DNA from: Coffea arabica
Taxonomy: Eukaryota; Streptophyta; Magnoliopsida; Gentianales; Rubiaceae
Direction of reading: 5' to 3'
Assembly: GCF_036785885.1 (NCBI RefSeq)
Contig: NC_092310.1
Location: 4,712,001-4,776,000, forward strand
Length of the DNA stretch: 64,000 nt
Both the position numbers and the translations under genes were made by a program. Shown in pieces: positions 1 through 10,740 of this stretch. Under the pieces are notes generated by a model. It ran no database searches, was not told the origin of the DNA, and saw only the letters and a list, made by a program, of their open reading frames with translations. The stretch's first letter is position 1. Each line of letters opens with the position of its first letter.

Positions 1-940
1 GGGAAATTTTATCCTTTTGGGTCCCACATATTTTGTCACAATCTTGTGATTATCATTCAAAAACGCATGCCCACCTGAAAATAAACGCAGGGTCCTGAAA
101 TGGGGCAAAACTTTTGGAACGAAGGGAGTATTTTAATTGAGTCAAGTCCATTTTACTAACTATGTTTAATTGGTGTGTATTTATATCATTAGCAGTTAGC
201 AATTGTTCTTTTGTACAAAATATTCCCTCTAGTGATTAATCTACGGGGTGATGAGTTAGACGTTAGGCCAGTAAGAATTGTTCTTTTGTACAAAATTTGA
301 AACTTGAATTTAGTGTCAAATATTGATTAATGTGAAAATAAGATGGAAAAAAAAGAGATTAAAAGTAAATTTGAGTTTAATAAAATAATAAATATTTTAA
401 GTCATTTTAAAATAAAAAAGTAAATCGAGAAGGAGGAAAAAATAAACGAATAAAAGAGAAACTAGAAGATGATGAGTTAGACGTTAATTAAGCCAGTAAG
501 AAACAGTGACGAGTTAGACCTGCTTTATTGCACCGTGATAAGAAGGAATCAGAGTGCCTTCTTTATGTCTTAGCTGCAAGTTGAAGGTTGGCTATATGCT
601 GCAGATGCGACAATTTGTCGGCAAGAAGCTGTGGCTACGAATTGTCGGCAACTTCCAGGAAGTCACGGTAAAGCGGTAAAAGAAAAGTTCGTTGGTGGCG
701 TCTTTGGAGTGTAGCTTTGCAGAGTGAAGCCGGGGGGCAAATTGCAAAAAGTGGAAACATTTGGAAGTGCAAAAAGTTGTGTGGAAAAATTTTCAGTCCC
801 GCAAGTTTTAGCCTCCACAGATTTTGCTGCCCTTAGTTGCCAAAGTTGAACCATATCCTTCCTTGACTCATCGCAGAAAGCATTCCCCCATCACCATTGC
901 AGAACACCTTCATCCTAATTCCAATCCCAAGCGAGAAAAA
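1..940. other. Upstream region of NLR1
   Basis: AT-rich non-coding sequence with no convincing open frame. The stretch from about 500 onward is less AT-rich and should hold the promoter and 5' leader of NLR1. The bases just before the ATG at 941 are a run of A followed by ATGGC, a good plant start context. A short phrase (gatgagttagacgttag) occurs at about 249 and again at about 470, a minor local duplication. No TATA box could be chosen with confidence. Confidence 0.5.
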
Positions 941-3900
941 ATGGCTGATGCTGCTGTTAGTGCTACTATTCAGGTTGCATTGCAGGCGGTTGTTTCCCTT
1001 GCCGGTGATCATGTTAATCTGGTTCGTGAATTCCTAACGGAGCTGGAGAGACTCAACAAATCTGCTGAAATGATTCGAGGCTTCTTGGCTGGTGCCGACG
1101 AGCAAATGCATAGCCCAGTGGTGCAAAATTGGCTCAAGCAGCTGGAAGAAGAGGTTTTCAAAGCTGACAATGTGCTGGACGAGCTCAACTATGAAAATCT
1201 TCGTCGGAAGGTGAAGTATCAAAATCAACTCACGAAAAAGAAGGTATTCTTCTGCTTTTCATTCTTTAATAAAATTGGTTTTCGTTGGAGGTTGGGTTCA
1301 ATGATCAGGGAGATCAACGCGAACCTTCAAAGGATCCATCAGGATGCCGAAGGTTTGGGACTGGCCTACAAGCACCAAGTTGAAGAAGCATTCCCTACTA
1401 TTGCTGCTGGATCCACAACAAGCAGACAGACCGACTCTAAGATTGTTCGAAGTGATGTCCTAGGAAGAGACGAGGATGAATCAAAAATAGTTAAGAACTT
1501 GTTGAGCGAATCTGAAAGTGATAGTATTTCAGTTATTTCCATAACTGGCATGGGTGGTTTAGGCAAAACAACTCTGGCTAAAGCCGTTTTCAACACTCCA
1601 CAGTTTGATAATCATTTTGACAAAAAAATTTGGGTTTGTGTGGCTGAAAAAGTAGATAGAATCGAGGTGGTCTTCAAAATGATTCTAGAATCGTCAACAG
1701 GAAGAAAGGCTGAAGTGGATAATAGGCAAGTAATAGTTGACGGAATTGAAACTGAACTTAAGGAAAAAAGATATTTGCTTGTTCTTGACGATTTGTGGAA
1801 TGATCAAGAAGGATTGTTGGATGACTTTTTCACCACATTGAAGGCACTCAAACCGAAGAAAGGGAGCTGGTGTCTGGTTACCACTCGTCTGCAAGAAGTG
1901 GCAATTGTTCTGTCTAGACATCCGCAGATCAATTTTACTCGCCATGAGCTGGGAAAGCTATGCGATAATGATTGCTGGTCCATCATTAATAAATGGGTAA
2001 ATGTAGGGGAAGAAGTACCAAAAGACAAAAAGGAGCGAGTTTTAAGAAGATGTGATGGTCTACCTCTGGCAGCAAAGTTAATTGGAGGATTGTTATCTAA
2101 AAAGAGAAAAGAGGAGTGGCTATCTATTTTGGAGGAGAGCCTCTTGAATCGAGGTCAGGGTGGGATCGAGCAAATAGTTAAGGTGAGTTTTGATCATCTG
2201 TCACCTGCACCGGTTAAGAAATGCTTTGCATATTGCTCAATTTTTCACCAAGATACTGAATTGGAACAAGATCCACTAGTTGAGCTTTGGATGGCTGAAG
2301 GCTTTCTTCAACCGGATTCCCAAAATGAAAGAACGATGGAGAAAATAGGATGCGAGTATTTGAGAATTTTGCTGCAAACTTCCTTATTGGAAGAAGTAAA
2401 AGAGGAGAGGAGAACATGGTATAAAATGCATGACCTTGTGCATGATTTTGCAAAATCAATTTTGAATCGTAGCAGCAGCAATCAGGACCGTTACCTTGCG
2501 GCATCTGAAAGAATGGTAGAAAACATCAACGAAAAATCATCAGCATCACTTCGCACATTATTTCTGGAGGGTGGCATAGCTGATGAAACGTTATCAAAGT
2601 TCAAATACTTGCACGTCCTAAAATTGTTTGGAGCAGATGCCAAAAAGCTGCCGAAATCCGTTGGCAAACTAATACATTTACACTTACTTGATATTTCAGG
2701 TTCCAGGATCAGAACTTTGCCAGAATCTCTTTGCAAACTTTATAGTTTGCAAACACTGAGAATTGACAGGCTTGAAAAAGGTTTTCCAAAGGAGATGAGC
2801 AATTTGATTAGCATGAGACATCTTCACTATTTTGATTATGATAAAGGACTCGAAATCCAAATGCCATCCAGGATTGGACAATTGACTTGTCTTCAAACGC
2901 TAGAGTTCTTTAACATAGGTCGTCAAGAGGAAGGTCGTGGTATCCAAGAACTTGGAACCTTGCAAGATCTTAAAGGCTCCTTGGAGATCAGAAATCTTGA
3001 ATTAGTAAATGGCAAAGATGATGCTGAACTGGCGAAGCTATCTAAAAAGCCAAATCTGCATCGGTTGGTATATGAGTGGCGCAATAGGTATTGGGGAAGT
3101 GATAATTGTGATGAAGATGTGTTGGAAGGCCTCCAACCTCACCCAAATTTAAAAGAGTTACAAATTTTGAAGTTCATGGGTGATCGGTTTCCACAATGGT
3201 TCATGAATTTGACATTGACATCACTAGTGGAGTTGCGTGTGGCGGATTGCACAAGATGCAGAGAACTCCCTGCGCTAGGACAGCTGCCATTCCTCCAGCG
3301 CCTCTATTTGACTGGATTGGAAAACATAAGAGGCATTGGGCTTTCATTCTACAATATAAGTGCTGAGGAGGACGGCGGATCAGAAGGTTCAAGCAGACAA
3401 ACATTCTTTCCAGCCCTTAAAAAACTCTCTCTTGAAAGCATGAAAAATTTGGAAGAGTGGAAGGACGCACACGAAATGATGTCAACCGCAGGTGAAGTAC
3501 ATGTGATGGATGTGTTTCCCGTGCTGGAAAAGTTGTCTATCAGTGATTGCCCCCAGCTGACCACCATTCCAACTCCAAGTCACTTCCCGAGTCTTGATGT
3601 ATCGGAAATCAAAAGGAATTGCCATGTTTTGCTGGCAGAAAAGGTTTTGAGCAATATAGCCAATCTCTCGTCCCTTACATTAAGTGGTAGTTTTCGTCAA
3701 CGCTTCGAGTCTCTAAAATTAGTGAAACGATCAGAGAGCAGCTTGAGTATTTATGGCTGTGACAGTCTACCCACTGATATGCTTGAGCGACTGTGTCTTT
3801 TTCCAACTCTTCAGCATGTAGAATTGATGGATGCCGCTAATGTAACAACATTAAGAGGAATGAGTTGCGCCGCTTGTCTTGAGAGATTGACAGTCATTCG

Positions 3901-4771
3901 TTGTTACAATTTATGGGAGTTTCCAGAACATTTTTATCAATTTCAAGCTTTAGAGTACTTGATGATATGGGGTTGCCCGAGAATTAATTCATTTGGGTAT
4001 CCAAATCCTAAAAATTCATTTGGACAGAAAGGCCTCCTTAAGTCTCTTGAGCGATTTACTGTCGTTGAGTGCGATGCATTGACAAGGTTACCAGTGGAGA
4101 TGTTCGAGTCGTGTACGTCTCTCCGAGAGCTGAAGTTGTCCTATTGCCGCAGTCTGGTCTCCTTTCCCCTTGATTTGCGACGAACCCCTTCTCTCGAGAG
4201 CTTCAAATTATTCGAGTGTTCCGACTTGATTACTGAGATGCCTAGTGGATTTGGCTATCTTACCAGCTTAAGGAAAGTGAAGATTGGGCCCTTCTCAGAT
4301 GACTCTGCAATCGAATTTGATTGGGCTGGATTAGCATCTTCATCATCACTGCAACACGTGTCTTTGCAGGGAATGCGTGACACGAAATCTCTGCCACATC
4401 AGCTTCAATGCTTGACTACCATCACATCACTGTATCTACATGACTTCGGAGCAATCGAAGCCTTACCAGATTGGCTTGGGAACCTTGCGTCTCTTGAAGA
4501 GCTAATCCTCCGTAGATGCCCAAAGCTTGAATATTTACCCTCCGTAGATGCCATGGAACGCCTCAAATTAAGACGTCTGGTAATTCGTAGTTGTCCTCTA
4601 TTAAAACCAAGATGCACTCCTGAAAGCGGCTCCGAGTGGTCCAAGATCTCTAATATTCCAGAGCGTGAAATTGATCTCGTAAGATTTCGTCTCAAAATTT
4701 TAATTAATTGCTTCTCATTATTGGATCATCTTACTCTACCCGTATTTGTCCCTCACTCTTTTTCTCCATAA
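941..4771 (+). CDS. NLR1: CC-NB-ARC-LRR immune receptor (RGA type)
   Basis: Predicted intracellular immune receptor, 1276 aa from the ATG at 941. The frame is open further upstream, but 941 begins the MADAAxSATIQVAL start shared with NLR3 and sits in a good initiation context. Domains in order: Rx-type coiled coil (about 1-170, with an EDVID-like segment around ADNVLDEL), NB-ARC (about 175-500) with P-loop GMGGLGKTT from residue 203, kinase-2 LLVLDDLW (LDD 282-284), RNBS-B GSWCLVTTR from 308, GLPLA 373-377, CFAYCSIF, and MHD 496-498, then about 20 irregular LRRs to about 1245. All nucleotide-binding motifs are present, and by family it should act as an ATP/ADP switch in the cytosol. The last about 30 residues are hydrophobic and look unlike LRR. 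A CTC|GTAAGA at 4679 could be a splice donor, so the true C-terminus may differ. It is the only intact NLR here and lies opposite in strand to the others. Confidence 0.9.
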   Translation: MADAAVSATIQVALQAVVSLAGDHVNLVREFLTELERLNKSAEMIRGFLAGADEQMHSPVVQNWLKQLEEEVFKADNVLDELNYENLRRKVKYQNQLTKKKVFFCFSFFNKIGFRWRLGSMIREINANLQRIHQDAEGLGLAYKHQVEEAFPTIAAGSTTSRQTDSKIVRSDVLGRDEDESKIVKNLLSESESDSISVISITGMGGLGKTTLAKAVFNTPQFDNHFDKKIWVCVAEKVDRIEVVFKMILESSTGRKAEVDNRQVIVDGIETELKEKRYLLVLDDLWNDQEGLLDDFFTTLKALKPKKGSWCLVTTRLQEVAIVLSRHPQINFTRHELGKLCDNDCWSIINKWVNVGEEVPKDKKERVLRRCDGLPLAAKLIGGLLSKKRKEEWLSILEESLLNRGQGGIEQIVKVSFDHLSPAPVKKCFAYCSIFHQDTELEQDPLVELWMAEGFLQPDSQNERTMEKIGCEYLRILLQTSLLEEVKEERRTWYKMHDLVHDFAKSILNRSSSNQDRYLAASERMVENINEKSSASLRTLFLEGGIADETLSKFKYLHVLKLFGADAKKLPKSVGKLIHLHLLDISGSRIRTLPESLCKLYSLQTLRIDRLEKGFPKEMSNLISMRHLHYFDYDKGLEIQMPSRIGQLTCLQTLEFFNIGRQEEGRGIQELGTLQDLKGSLEIRNLELVNGKDDAELAKLSKKPNLHRLVYEWRNRYWGSDNCDEDVLEGLQPHPNLKELQILKFMGDRFPQWFMNLTLTSLVELRVADCTRCRELPALGQLPFLQRLYLTGLENIRGIGLSFYNISAEEDGGSEGSSRQTFFPALKKLSLESMKNLEEWKDAHEMMSTAGEVHVMDVFPVLEKLSISDCPQLTTIPTPSHFPSLDVSEIKRNCHVLLAEKVLSNIANLSSLTLSGSFRQRFESLKLVKRSESSLSIYGCDSLPTDMLERLCLFPTLQHVELMDAANVTTLRGMSCAACLERLTVIRCYNLWEFPEHFYQFQALEYLMIWGCPRINSFGYPNPKNSFGQKGLLKSLERFTVVECDALTRLPVEMFESCTSLRELKLSYCRSLVSFPLDLRRTPSLESFKLFECSDLITEMPSGFGYLTSLRKVKIGPFSDDSAIEFDWAGLASSSSLQHVSLQGMRDTKSLPHQLQCLTTITSLYLHDFGAIEALPDWLGNLASLEELILRRCPKLEYLPSVDAMERLKLRRLVIRSCPLLKPRCTPESGSEWSKISNIPEREIDLVRFRLKILINCFSLLDHLTLPVFVPHSFSP

Positions 4772-6859
4772 ATATCTATTCCTCTACTTCTTCTGGCAAA
4801 AGATTACTCTCTCTTTCAATATATTTTTAAGCTGATTCATGTCATTAACAAATTAGAGTTACGAGCAAATTGAAAGACAATAAAATTCTGGATTTCATCT
4901 GCTTTTCTGAACCATCAAAAGGGTTAATGAGCTTGGTATCTGCTATACGAAATTCTGGATTTCACTACTACATGTGAACTTGGTACTGGCTATTTGTCCA
5001 TGAAATTCGCAAACATTGCAAGCGTAAACATTCAGCTTCAATGAAATTCGTAAACATTGCAAGTATGTTCTTTTTTTTTTTTTTTTTTGTCAGTGATATT
5101 TCCAAACAACATTAAAACCAATGAAATAGCAATTTGGGGTGATACACACATTATAACATGCATATAAGAGTTTCCAAAAAATTACTAAAAATAGGAAAAC
5201 ACCATAACAAGCACAATAATTAAATTAGTATCGTTGAATACCTACACCTGTAATCATATATGGTCACTAATTATTTAAATACAGTAATGCTGCTATAATC
5301 ATTGATAGTAAATGATTTTAGCATCGAGTATACCTTCCATTCCTATTTTATATATTGACATTAAAACTTAAGTATAAGATTAAAACCATCATATCTTATA
5401 TAACACAGTAAGAATCCCAATACACGAAAGAAGTATTGATAGTGTCTTGCTGTTATACCTAAATTTCAACAGTTAATTTTCCTTTTTGCTTATTTTCAAT
5501 TATATTCCTAAAATTCATTTTAACTTGAGTAACAGAAATAAATGAATGACAATTTTGGAACATTAACTTATCCAAATAATTGTAACATATAACTTTTCTA
5601 AATTAAAACTTAGATAAAAACTACTAACATTATACATACAACAAATAATTATCAATCTGATACAACTACTTATATTGTTAAGAATATGTAAAATAAATTT
5701 GCAAATCACATGACTAATATACTCTATTCTAAATCTAGAAAAAAATCATAAATTAGAACTAAAATCATTAGCAATTACAAATAAATAAAGAAATTCATAC
5801 AAATAAATTAACAAATCTTTTCTGAAATAGCCAATATGTACTTCTGAGGTTTCGGCCGAACCAAAGTAGTGTCGGAAAGAAACACATTCAAAAGTTGAAT
5901 TGATTCGTTGAAAGCCCATAGAATTTGGATGTCGAATTGATATCTTTAAAAACCCACTACACCCAACAGCACTTGAAGGTGACAATTTTTGTTTTTACCG
6001 CTAGCATTTAACGGGTGGATATGTCCTTAATATTCACTGTTATCTCTCTGTAAGACTCTGAATTATGATTGCCGTTAAATTAGCTCAATGTCGATTCAGT
6101 TGAAATTGTTTGCAGAGGAACTAGGCTGCTGTTAAAACTATAAATTCTTATCATCTTTTAAAATTTTTAAAATTCAGATACTATAACTAGCTACTTTTCT
6201 GTTTTGTGAATTAGATTGAGCGTATTATGGCCTTGTTGGCCACAAGTGTCAATGAAGCAGCAAGCAGTGATGGTGCCGAAACATTGTGAAAGGCTCAAAA
6301 GTGTGCTCAAGGCAGAGTCAGCCTGGAACCTCTAGAGCATGTTATTGCACTTTTCACATTCTCCAACTGCAACATCAGGCTGTGGTTTCCCATCATTTTT
6401 GAAGAAAGATGAGGAGGTATGTGGTTTGGAAATGACTCCACCCAACTTACTAGAAGTACAGGGGAATTGGTCCAAGTTTGTTTAAGTCATGTAATTGGGC
6501 CTAAATGTAATTGTGTATGCACCGTTGCTAATAATTTCATGCTTGGCCAAATAGAAGGTAACAAGTTGAGTTTTTAAGATGTTCAAAATCTTGCAATGGC
6601 GAGATGCAGAGAAAATCCAGAATTTTGGTCTCTTCCAATTTGCTCAAAACCAGGCTTTGTTAAAACTAATCTTTGAAAAGAAACCAAGGTCTGCCCAAAA
6701 GAAGAGAATTACAGAGAATAACTTTGCAGAAAAGAGATGGAGAAAAAGAGTACAAGAGACTGAAGAGCAAATATATGTCAATGAGATGCAGATACAAAAA
6801 ATTTATACACATATATATGAGTGTGAACTTTAGATAGGAAAATCTCACCGGATCACTTG
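4772..6859. other. Intergenic region between NLR1 and the NLR2 remnant
   Basis: AT-rich non-coding DNA serving as the 3' flank of both converging genes. It contains a poly-T run near 5070-5088 and a short duplicated phrase around 5005 and 5045. The part at about 6200-6560 is less AT-rich and could be a decayed exon, but I recognise no protein in it. The open frame at 6579-6833 has low-complexity composition and no recognisable domain, and is not called. Confidence 0.5.
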
Positions 6860-8760
6860 AAATCTCCTCCTCCAAGTAGATGCCTCTTTGGGGAGTGTAT
6901 CATTGTCTTAATAGAGGACAATCAAAGACGTCGACACAAGTTAACTTTGTGAGTCGTCTCATGGCGGCCTCGGGTGGTAAAGACTGAAGCTTTTGGCAAG
7001 ACCATAGCGATAGGGTTTCAAGGGACACAAGGTTTCCAATCTAATTCGGTAGCACTTCTATTCCTCCAAAGTTCTCCAGCCTTAGTGAAATGAGGGTAGC
7101 CAAGTATTGAAGCTGGTGTGGCAGGGACTCCGTGTGAGGCAACCCTCATAAGCGAAGCTCACGGAGTGTTGATGCAGATCTTAAACCAGACCAATCAAAA
7201 TCATCGACTGAGGAGTCATCTGAGGAGAAGGGAATGTTTATGCTCAATTCTCTTAAGCTGGTGGCAAAAGCAAATCCTTTGAAACTATGAGGGATCAATT
7301 TGGGACAGTCGTCTAAGACGAATTTCTCGAGAGACTCAATTCTCTTAAGCTGGTGGCAAAAGCAAATCCTTTGAAACTATGAGGGATCAATTTGGGACAG
7401 TCGTCTAAGACGAATTTCTCGAGAGAAGGCGTCTCCTGCAAATTAAGCGAAAATGATACCAGATTGGGACAACACTTCACCGACAGGGACCGCAGAGACC
7501 GGCATGACTAGAACATTTTGTCGGATATAGTGGTCAACCCTTCGCAATGATCAATTCTCAATTCCTCAAGACATGGTAGGGGGCATTTCTGTCCATTTAC
7601 TCCTAGACTAATTAATCTTGGGCAAAATGAGATGGTCAATCGCTGCAAACTCGGTCCAAACAGATCCAGATCTGGCAGCTCCCTAAGATTGTCGCAAAAG
7701 CGGATACTCAACTCCTCAACAGAAGCAGTGCCGTAACCCATTTTTATACTTGTTAGATTATGGCACCTCTGCACGTCTAGACTTTTACACGAGCATGGAA
7801 GAGTGGTCAGTTGTAGGCAACCTCGAATGTGAAAATCCATCAGCATGGGAAAAGACATCTGCTTCTACTTCACCTACTGTTGACCTCACTTGGTCTACAC
7901 CTTTCTACTCTACCAAATTCCCCGTAGCTATTACCCAGAGGCTTTCAAGGGCAGGAAAGAATTTTCGTCTTCTAGTGCTGCTCCCTGATGCTCGTGATCT
8001 GCCCTCCCCTCTTCCTTCTCCTCCTCATTAGTAGTAATATTGTAGAATTCATCTCCAACAGATCGAATGTTGTCCAATCCTATCAAATAGAGATATTTGA
8101 GAGATGGCAGTTGTCCTAATGAGGGGAGTTCACTGCATCTCTCGCAATCTTCTATCCACAACTCCACCAATTTTGGCAAATTGATAAGCCATTGTGAAAT
8201 TTTATTACCCATAAAATATCGAATTTTCAACCTTTCCAAATTTGGGTGTGGTTGGAGACCTTCCGGCTTCCAACACATCCTCATCACAGTTATCACTTTC
8301 CCGATCCCCACTCTCCCATTCAAACTCCAACTCAGACAGATCTGGCTTTTCGACCAATTTTGCTTGCTTTACTGCTTCTTTGCCCTTCACTAGTCCAAGA
8401 TTTCTTACACTCAACGATCTTTTCAGATATGTCAAGCTCCCAAGCTCTTCGATGCCACAACCCTTCTCTTGACTTACATTAAAGAATTTCAGAGTTTGAA
8501 GACGAGTCAATCGTCCCATCTGCATCGGCATTTTAAATTCTGCATCATCATCGTTGTAGTTTAGATGTCCCAAGCTGATCAAATCGCTCATCCGTTTTGG
8601 AAAACCTCCTTCAAGTACATCATCTCTCATAGTTAGTGTTTGCAAATTATATAACTTGCAAAGAGATTCCGGCAAACTTCTGATTCCAGAAGATGATATG
8701 TCGAGCAACCGCAAACTTGGTAGTTTGCCAATGGAGCTCGGCAGAAACTTGACATCATTG
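6860..8760 (-). pseudogene. NLR2 3' half: LRR region of a broken CNL gene
   Basis: Minus-strand LRR part of NLR2, separated from its 5' half by the retrotransposon at 8766-12613. Translation of successive frames gives leucine-rich repeats closely matching NLR3 (for example SLPESLCKLYNLQTL, CSELPSLGQLPSLK, NLRELPDLDLFG), and beyond 7500 it matches the end of NLR1 (SLPHQLQYLATLISL), which NLR3 lacks. Lesions seen: a 7-nt insertion at about 8262 relative to NLR3, loss of frame around 7930, a TAG where NLR3 has CAG at about 7508, an exact 92-bp tandem duplication at 7243-7426, and further stops near the end. The reading ends around 6860. It is not translatable as a protein. Confidence 0.88.
7243..7426. 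repeat. Exact 92-bp tandem duplication inside the NLR2 LRR
   Basis: The segment 7243-7334 is followed immediately by an identical copy, 7335-7426; both begin CTCAATTCTCTTAAGC and end TTCTCGAGAGA. Since 92 is not a multiple of three, the duplication shifts the LRR frame. Perfect identity suggests it is young or arose after the gene had already lost function. Confidence 0.95.
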
Positions 8761-8765
8761 CCATA

Positions 8766-9357
8766 TGAGGATGCTCACCTCGGACACGCGGGTGTCCGAG
8801 GTGAACACAAGTCTCGTCCCTCATCGGAGCTCATCCCTGTCTTGAGCACAACCCCAGAGCTCGGCTTCATCCCTAGTCCACCGTGTAGGTGACCTCGGCA
8901 CATCCACCTCGGCTGCACGCTGATGATGTCAACCCACCTGACATCATCCAGGACCAGCACTTTATCTGAAAAGCACTGGAGGCACTTAATGGCACCTGCA
9001 CCATATCCTCCGTCATCACTCCCAGGCGGCTACAGTGTCAGAGTCAGACCTCCTGACAGGAGACAGAGCCGTAATGCCAGAGAGTGGGTCCCGCTAGCAT
9101 GAGCCTTCCGTCTTGACCACCTCTCTTCTATAAATACCTCACTCACACTCCCAACAAGTAAGCATACACTGTTCATTAACTCATTCTCATTATTCTCGTT
9201 CTCATACTAACTTGATCGTCGGAGTGATCCCAGGGGAGAAGCCCCGCCACTCACTTCGGACACCGAGGTTCACTTCGGACACAGGAGTTCACCTCACTTC
9301 ATCTCAGAGAGGACTGATCCAGGTCGGTCTAGTTACCAACCGAAAATCACCTCCTCA
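8766..9357 (+). repeat. 5' LTR of the NLR2 element
   Basis: 592-bp direct repeat with TG...CA ends. It contains a perfect 13-bp inverted repeat near its start (8775-8804), a TATAAATA box at 9129-9136, and a promoter-proximal C-rich region. It differs from the 3' LTR at two positions that I could see (near 8879 and in the last five bases). Confidence 0.95.
9129..9136 (+). promoter_or_regulatory. TATA box in the LTR
   Basis: TATAAATA inside the 5' LTR, about 230 bp before the LTR end, followed by a plausible transcription start region. The same box lies in the 3' LTR at about 12385-12392. The sequence is seen directly; promoter activity is inferred. Confidence 0.6.
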
Positions 9358-9359
9358 AT

Positions 9360-9368
9360 TGGCGCCGT
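9360..9368 (+). other. Primer-binding site (tRNA-Asp-like)
   Basis: TGGCGCCGT begins 2 nt after the 5' LTR. It matches the complement of the 3' end of plant tRNA-Asp over nine bases, then diverges. The same site occurs in the larger Tat element at 42457, linking the two families. Tat and Athila gypsy elements commonly use this primer. Confidence 0.7.
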
Positions 9369-9396
9369 CTGTGGGAACGAGACTACTATTACTAAA

Positions 9397-10569
9397 ATGA
9401 GATCCACGCGCTCCAGAAGTGGTCGAGTTCCCTCAACTGGGGCTGGACAGACCTCGGGAGCCCAGCAAGATCGCATTTCTGAAGAGCAAGGGTCCCCGAG
9501 GACCCAGCCTAACAACGAGGAGGCCATCGCCAAGATGGCCGAGTTCGTATCACACAATCCTACCATTTTTGAGGAGCTAGGAAGGTACCTCAAGAGGCAG
9601 GGAAAAGAAAAGGCCGAGTCTTCCAAGAGGAGGCCGACGAAGTCTCCCGAAGTGCCCTCGGGTGAGGACTCCGATGAGGGGCGTCTCTCTCGGAGTACCT
9701 CCAGGCGCGCCTCTTCCAAGGCGACGTCTAAACTTGCCTCCATCTCCCGGGCGTTTTCCCGGGGACTGCTAGGGAAACGAGCTGAGGACCCACCTCGGCG
9801 CCCCGGGGGCCTAGCTTCTGACTACATGAGGGCTCCGCCCTTTACTGATGACATCAACGGGGAGATGGTTCCCCCGAACTTCAAGCTCCCAAACTTGCAT
9901 ACCTACGATGGCCGAGGTGACCCCGAGGATCACCTCCGCGCCTTCATCTCCGCATTCCGACTCTACTGCGTCCCCGACGCTGTGATCTGCCGAGCTTTCC
10001 CCATCTTCCTACATGGGACTGCCCGGAAGTGGTTCTGGAGTCTGGAACCAGGGAGCATTTCCTCCCTGGACGAGCTGATAGACCGGTTCATCCACCGCTT
10101 TGTATCATCTCGACCAATCACCAAGACTTCAGCTTACCTCTTGAACCTGCAACAGGGTCAGGGCGAGTCCCTTCGCTCGTATACTCAAAGGTTCAACGAG
10201 GAGAATGTGCAGATACCTGACCAGAACGAGCAGGTAACTATCGCGGCCTTTACCAACGGATTGGTGGCGGGAATCTTCAACACTGAAATCCATCGGGAGT
10301 ACTCCCGTACACTTCGGGAACTCTGGGATAGAGTGGACCAGGGAATCCGAAGTGAGGATGTGAACAGCATGAAGCGAGAAACCCAAGCATCTCGTACGGG
10401 GCCAGATCCCCGGAGGAGAGACACCGGCCGAGGTGAACCCGGCCCAAGTGGCACTTCAACCCAACTCCGGGACCGCCGGAGTATTTTCGATCGAATAGTG
10501 AAAGGAAGATCGTCCACCTCGGACGTTGAGCTGACACCGCTCAATTCCAGCCTGGAGACTTGGTTCTGA
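9397..10569 (+). CDS. Gag polyprotein, C-terminally truncated (Tat type)
   Basis: A 390-aa open frame with a basic, Ser/Arg-rich N-terminus and a retrotransposon gag (capsid) domain at about residues 170-330, with typical stretches such as KWFWSLEPGSI and AAFTNGLV. Gag forms the virus-like particle that packages element RNA. The zinc knuckle expected near the C-terminus is absent because the frame runs into a fused piece of integrase read out of frame at about 10545, so the last ten or so residues are not gag. It is closely related in layout to gag of the element at 41984. The capsid region is uninterrupted, so a truncated gag could still be made, although packaging of RNA without the knuckle is doubtful. 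Confidence 0.8.
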   Translation: MRSTRSRSGRVPSTGAGQTSGAQQDRISEEQGSPRTQPNNEEAIAKMAEFVSHNPTIFEELGRYLKRQGKEKAESSKRRPTKSPEVPSGEDSDEGRLSRSTSRRASSKATSKLASISRAFSRGLLGKRAEDPPRRPGGLASDYMRAPPFTDDINGEMVPPNFKLPNLHTYDGRGDPEDHLRAFISAFRLYCVPDAVICRAFPIFLHGTARKWFWSLEPGSISSLDELIDRFIHRFVSSRPITKTSAYLLNLQQGQGESLRSYTQRFNEENVQIPDQNEQVTIAAFTNGLVAGIFNTEIHREYSRTLRELWDRVDQGIRSEDVNSMKRETQASRTGPDPRRRDTGRGEPGPSGTSTQLRDRRSIFDRIVKGRSSTSDVELTPLNSSLETWF

Positions 10570-10718
10570 GGAAAAAGTCAGTCAGCCGAGCTGAGCCGCA
10601 GAGGAAATTATGCCCGAAATGGGAAGGCCCTTACAGAGTTGTGGAATCTGACCCTAAAGGGTATTGTAAGCTGAGTTACCGAGATAGCTCATTAGTGCCG
10701 AGGTCTTGGCACGGGTAG
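10545..10718 (+). pseudogene. Integrase C-terminal remnant fused behind gag
   Basis: Read from 10545, this gives 57 codons and a stop matching the C-terminal tail of the integrase in the larger Tat element (shared QPxDLVLRK, PKWEGPYRV, GYCKLSYRD and VPRSWH). It is in a different frame from gag. The join shows that a single deletion removed the end of gag, all of PR-RT-RNase H and nearly all of integrase. Confidence 0.85.
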
Positions 10719-10740
10719 TGAGGATGGTCATTTTGGCCCG

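Noticed and set aside
6579..6833. 84-codon plus-strand frame
   Set aside because: Lys/Glu-rich low-complexity product, no domain, no homologue within the window, no clear promoter.
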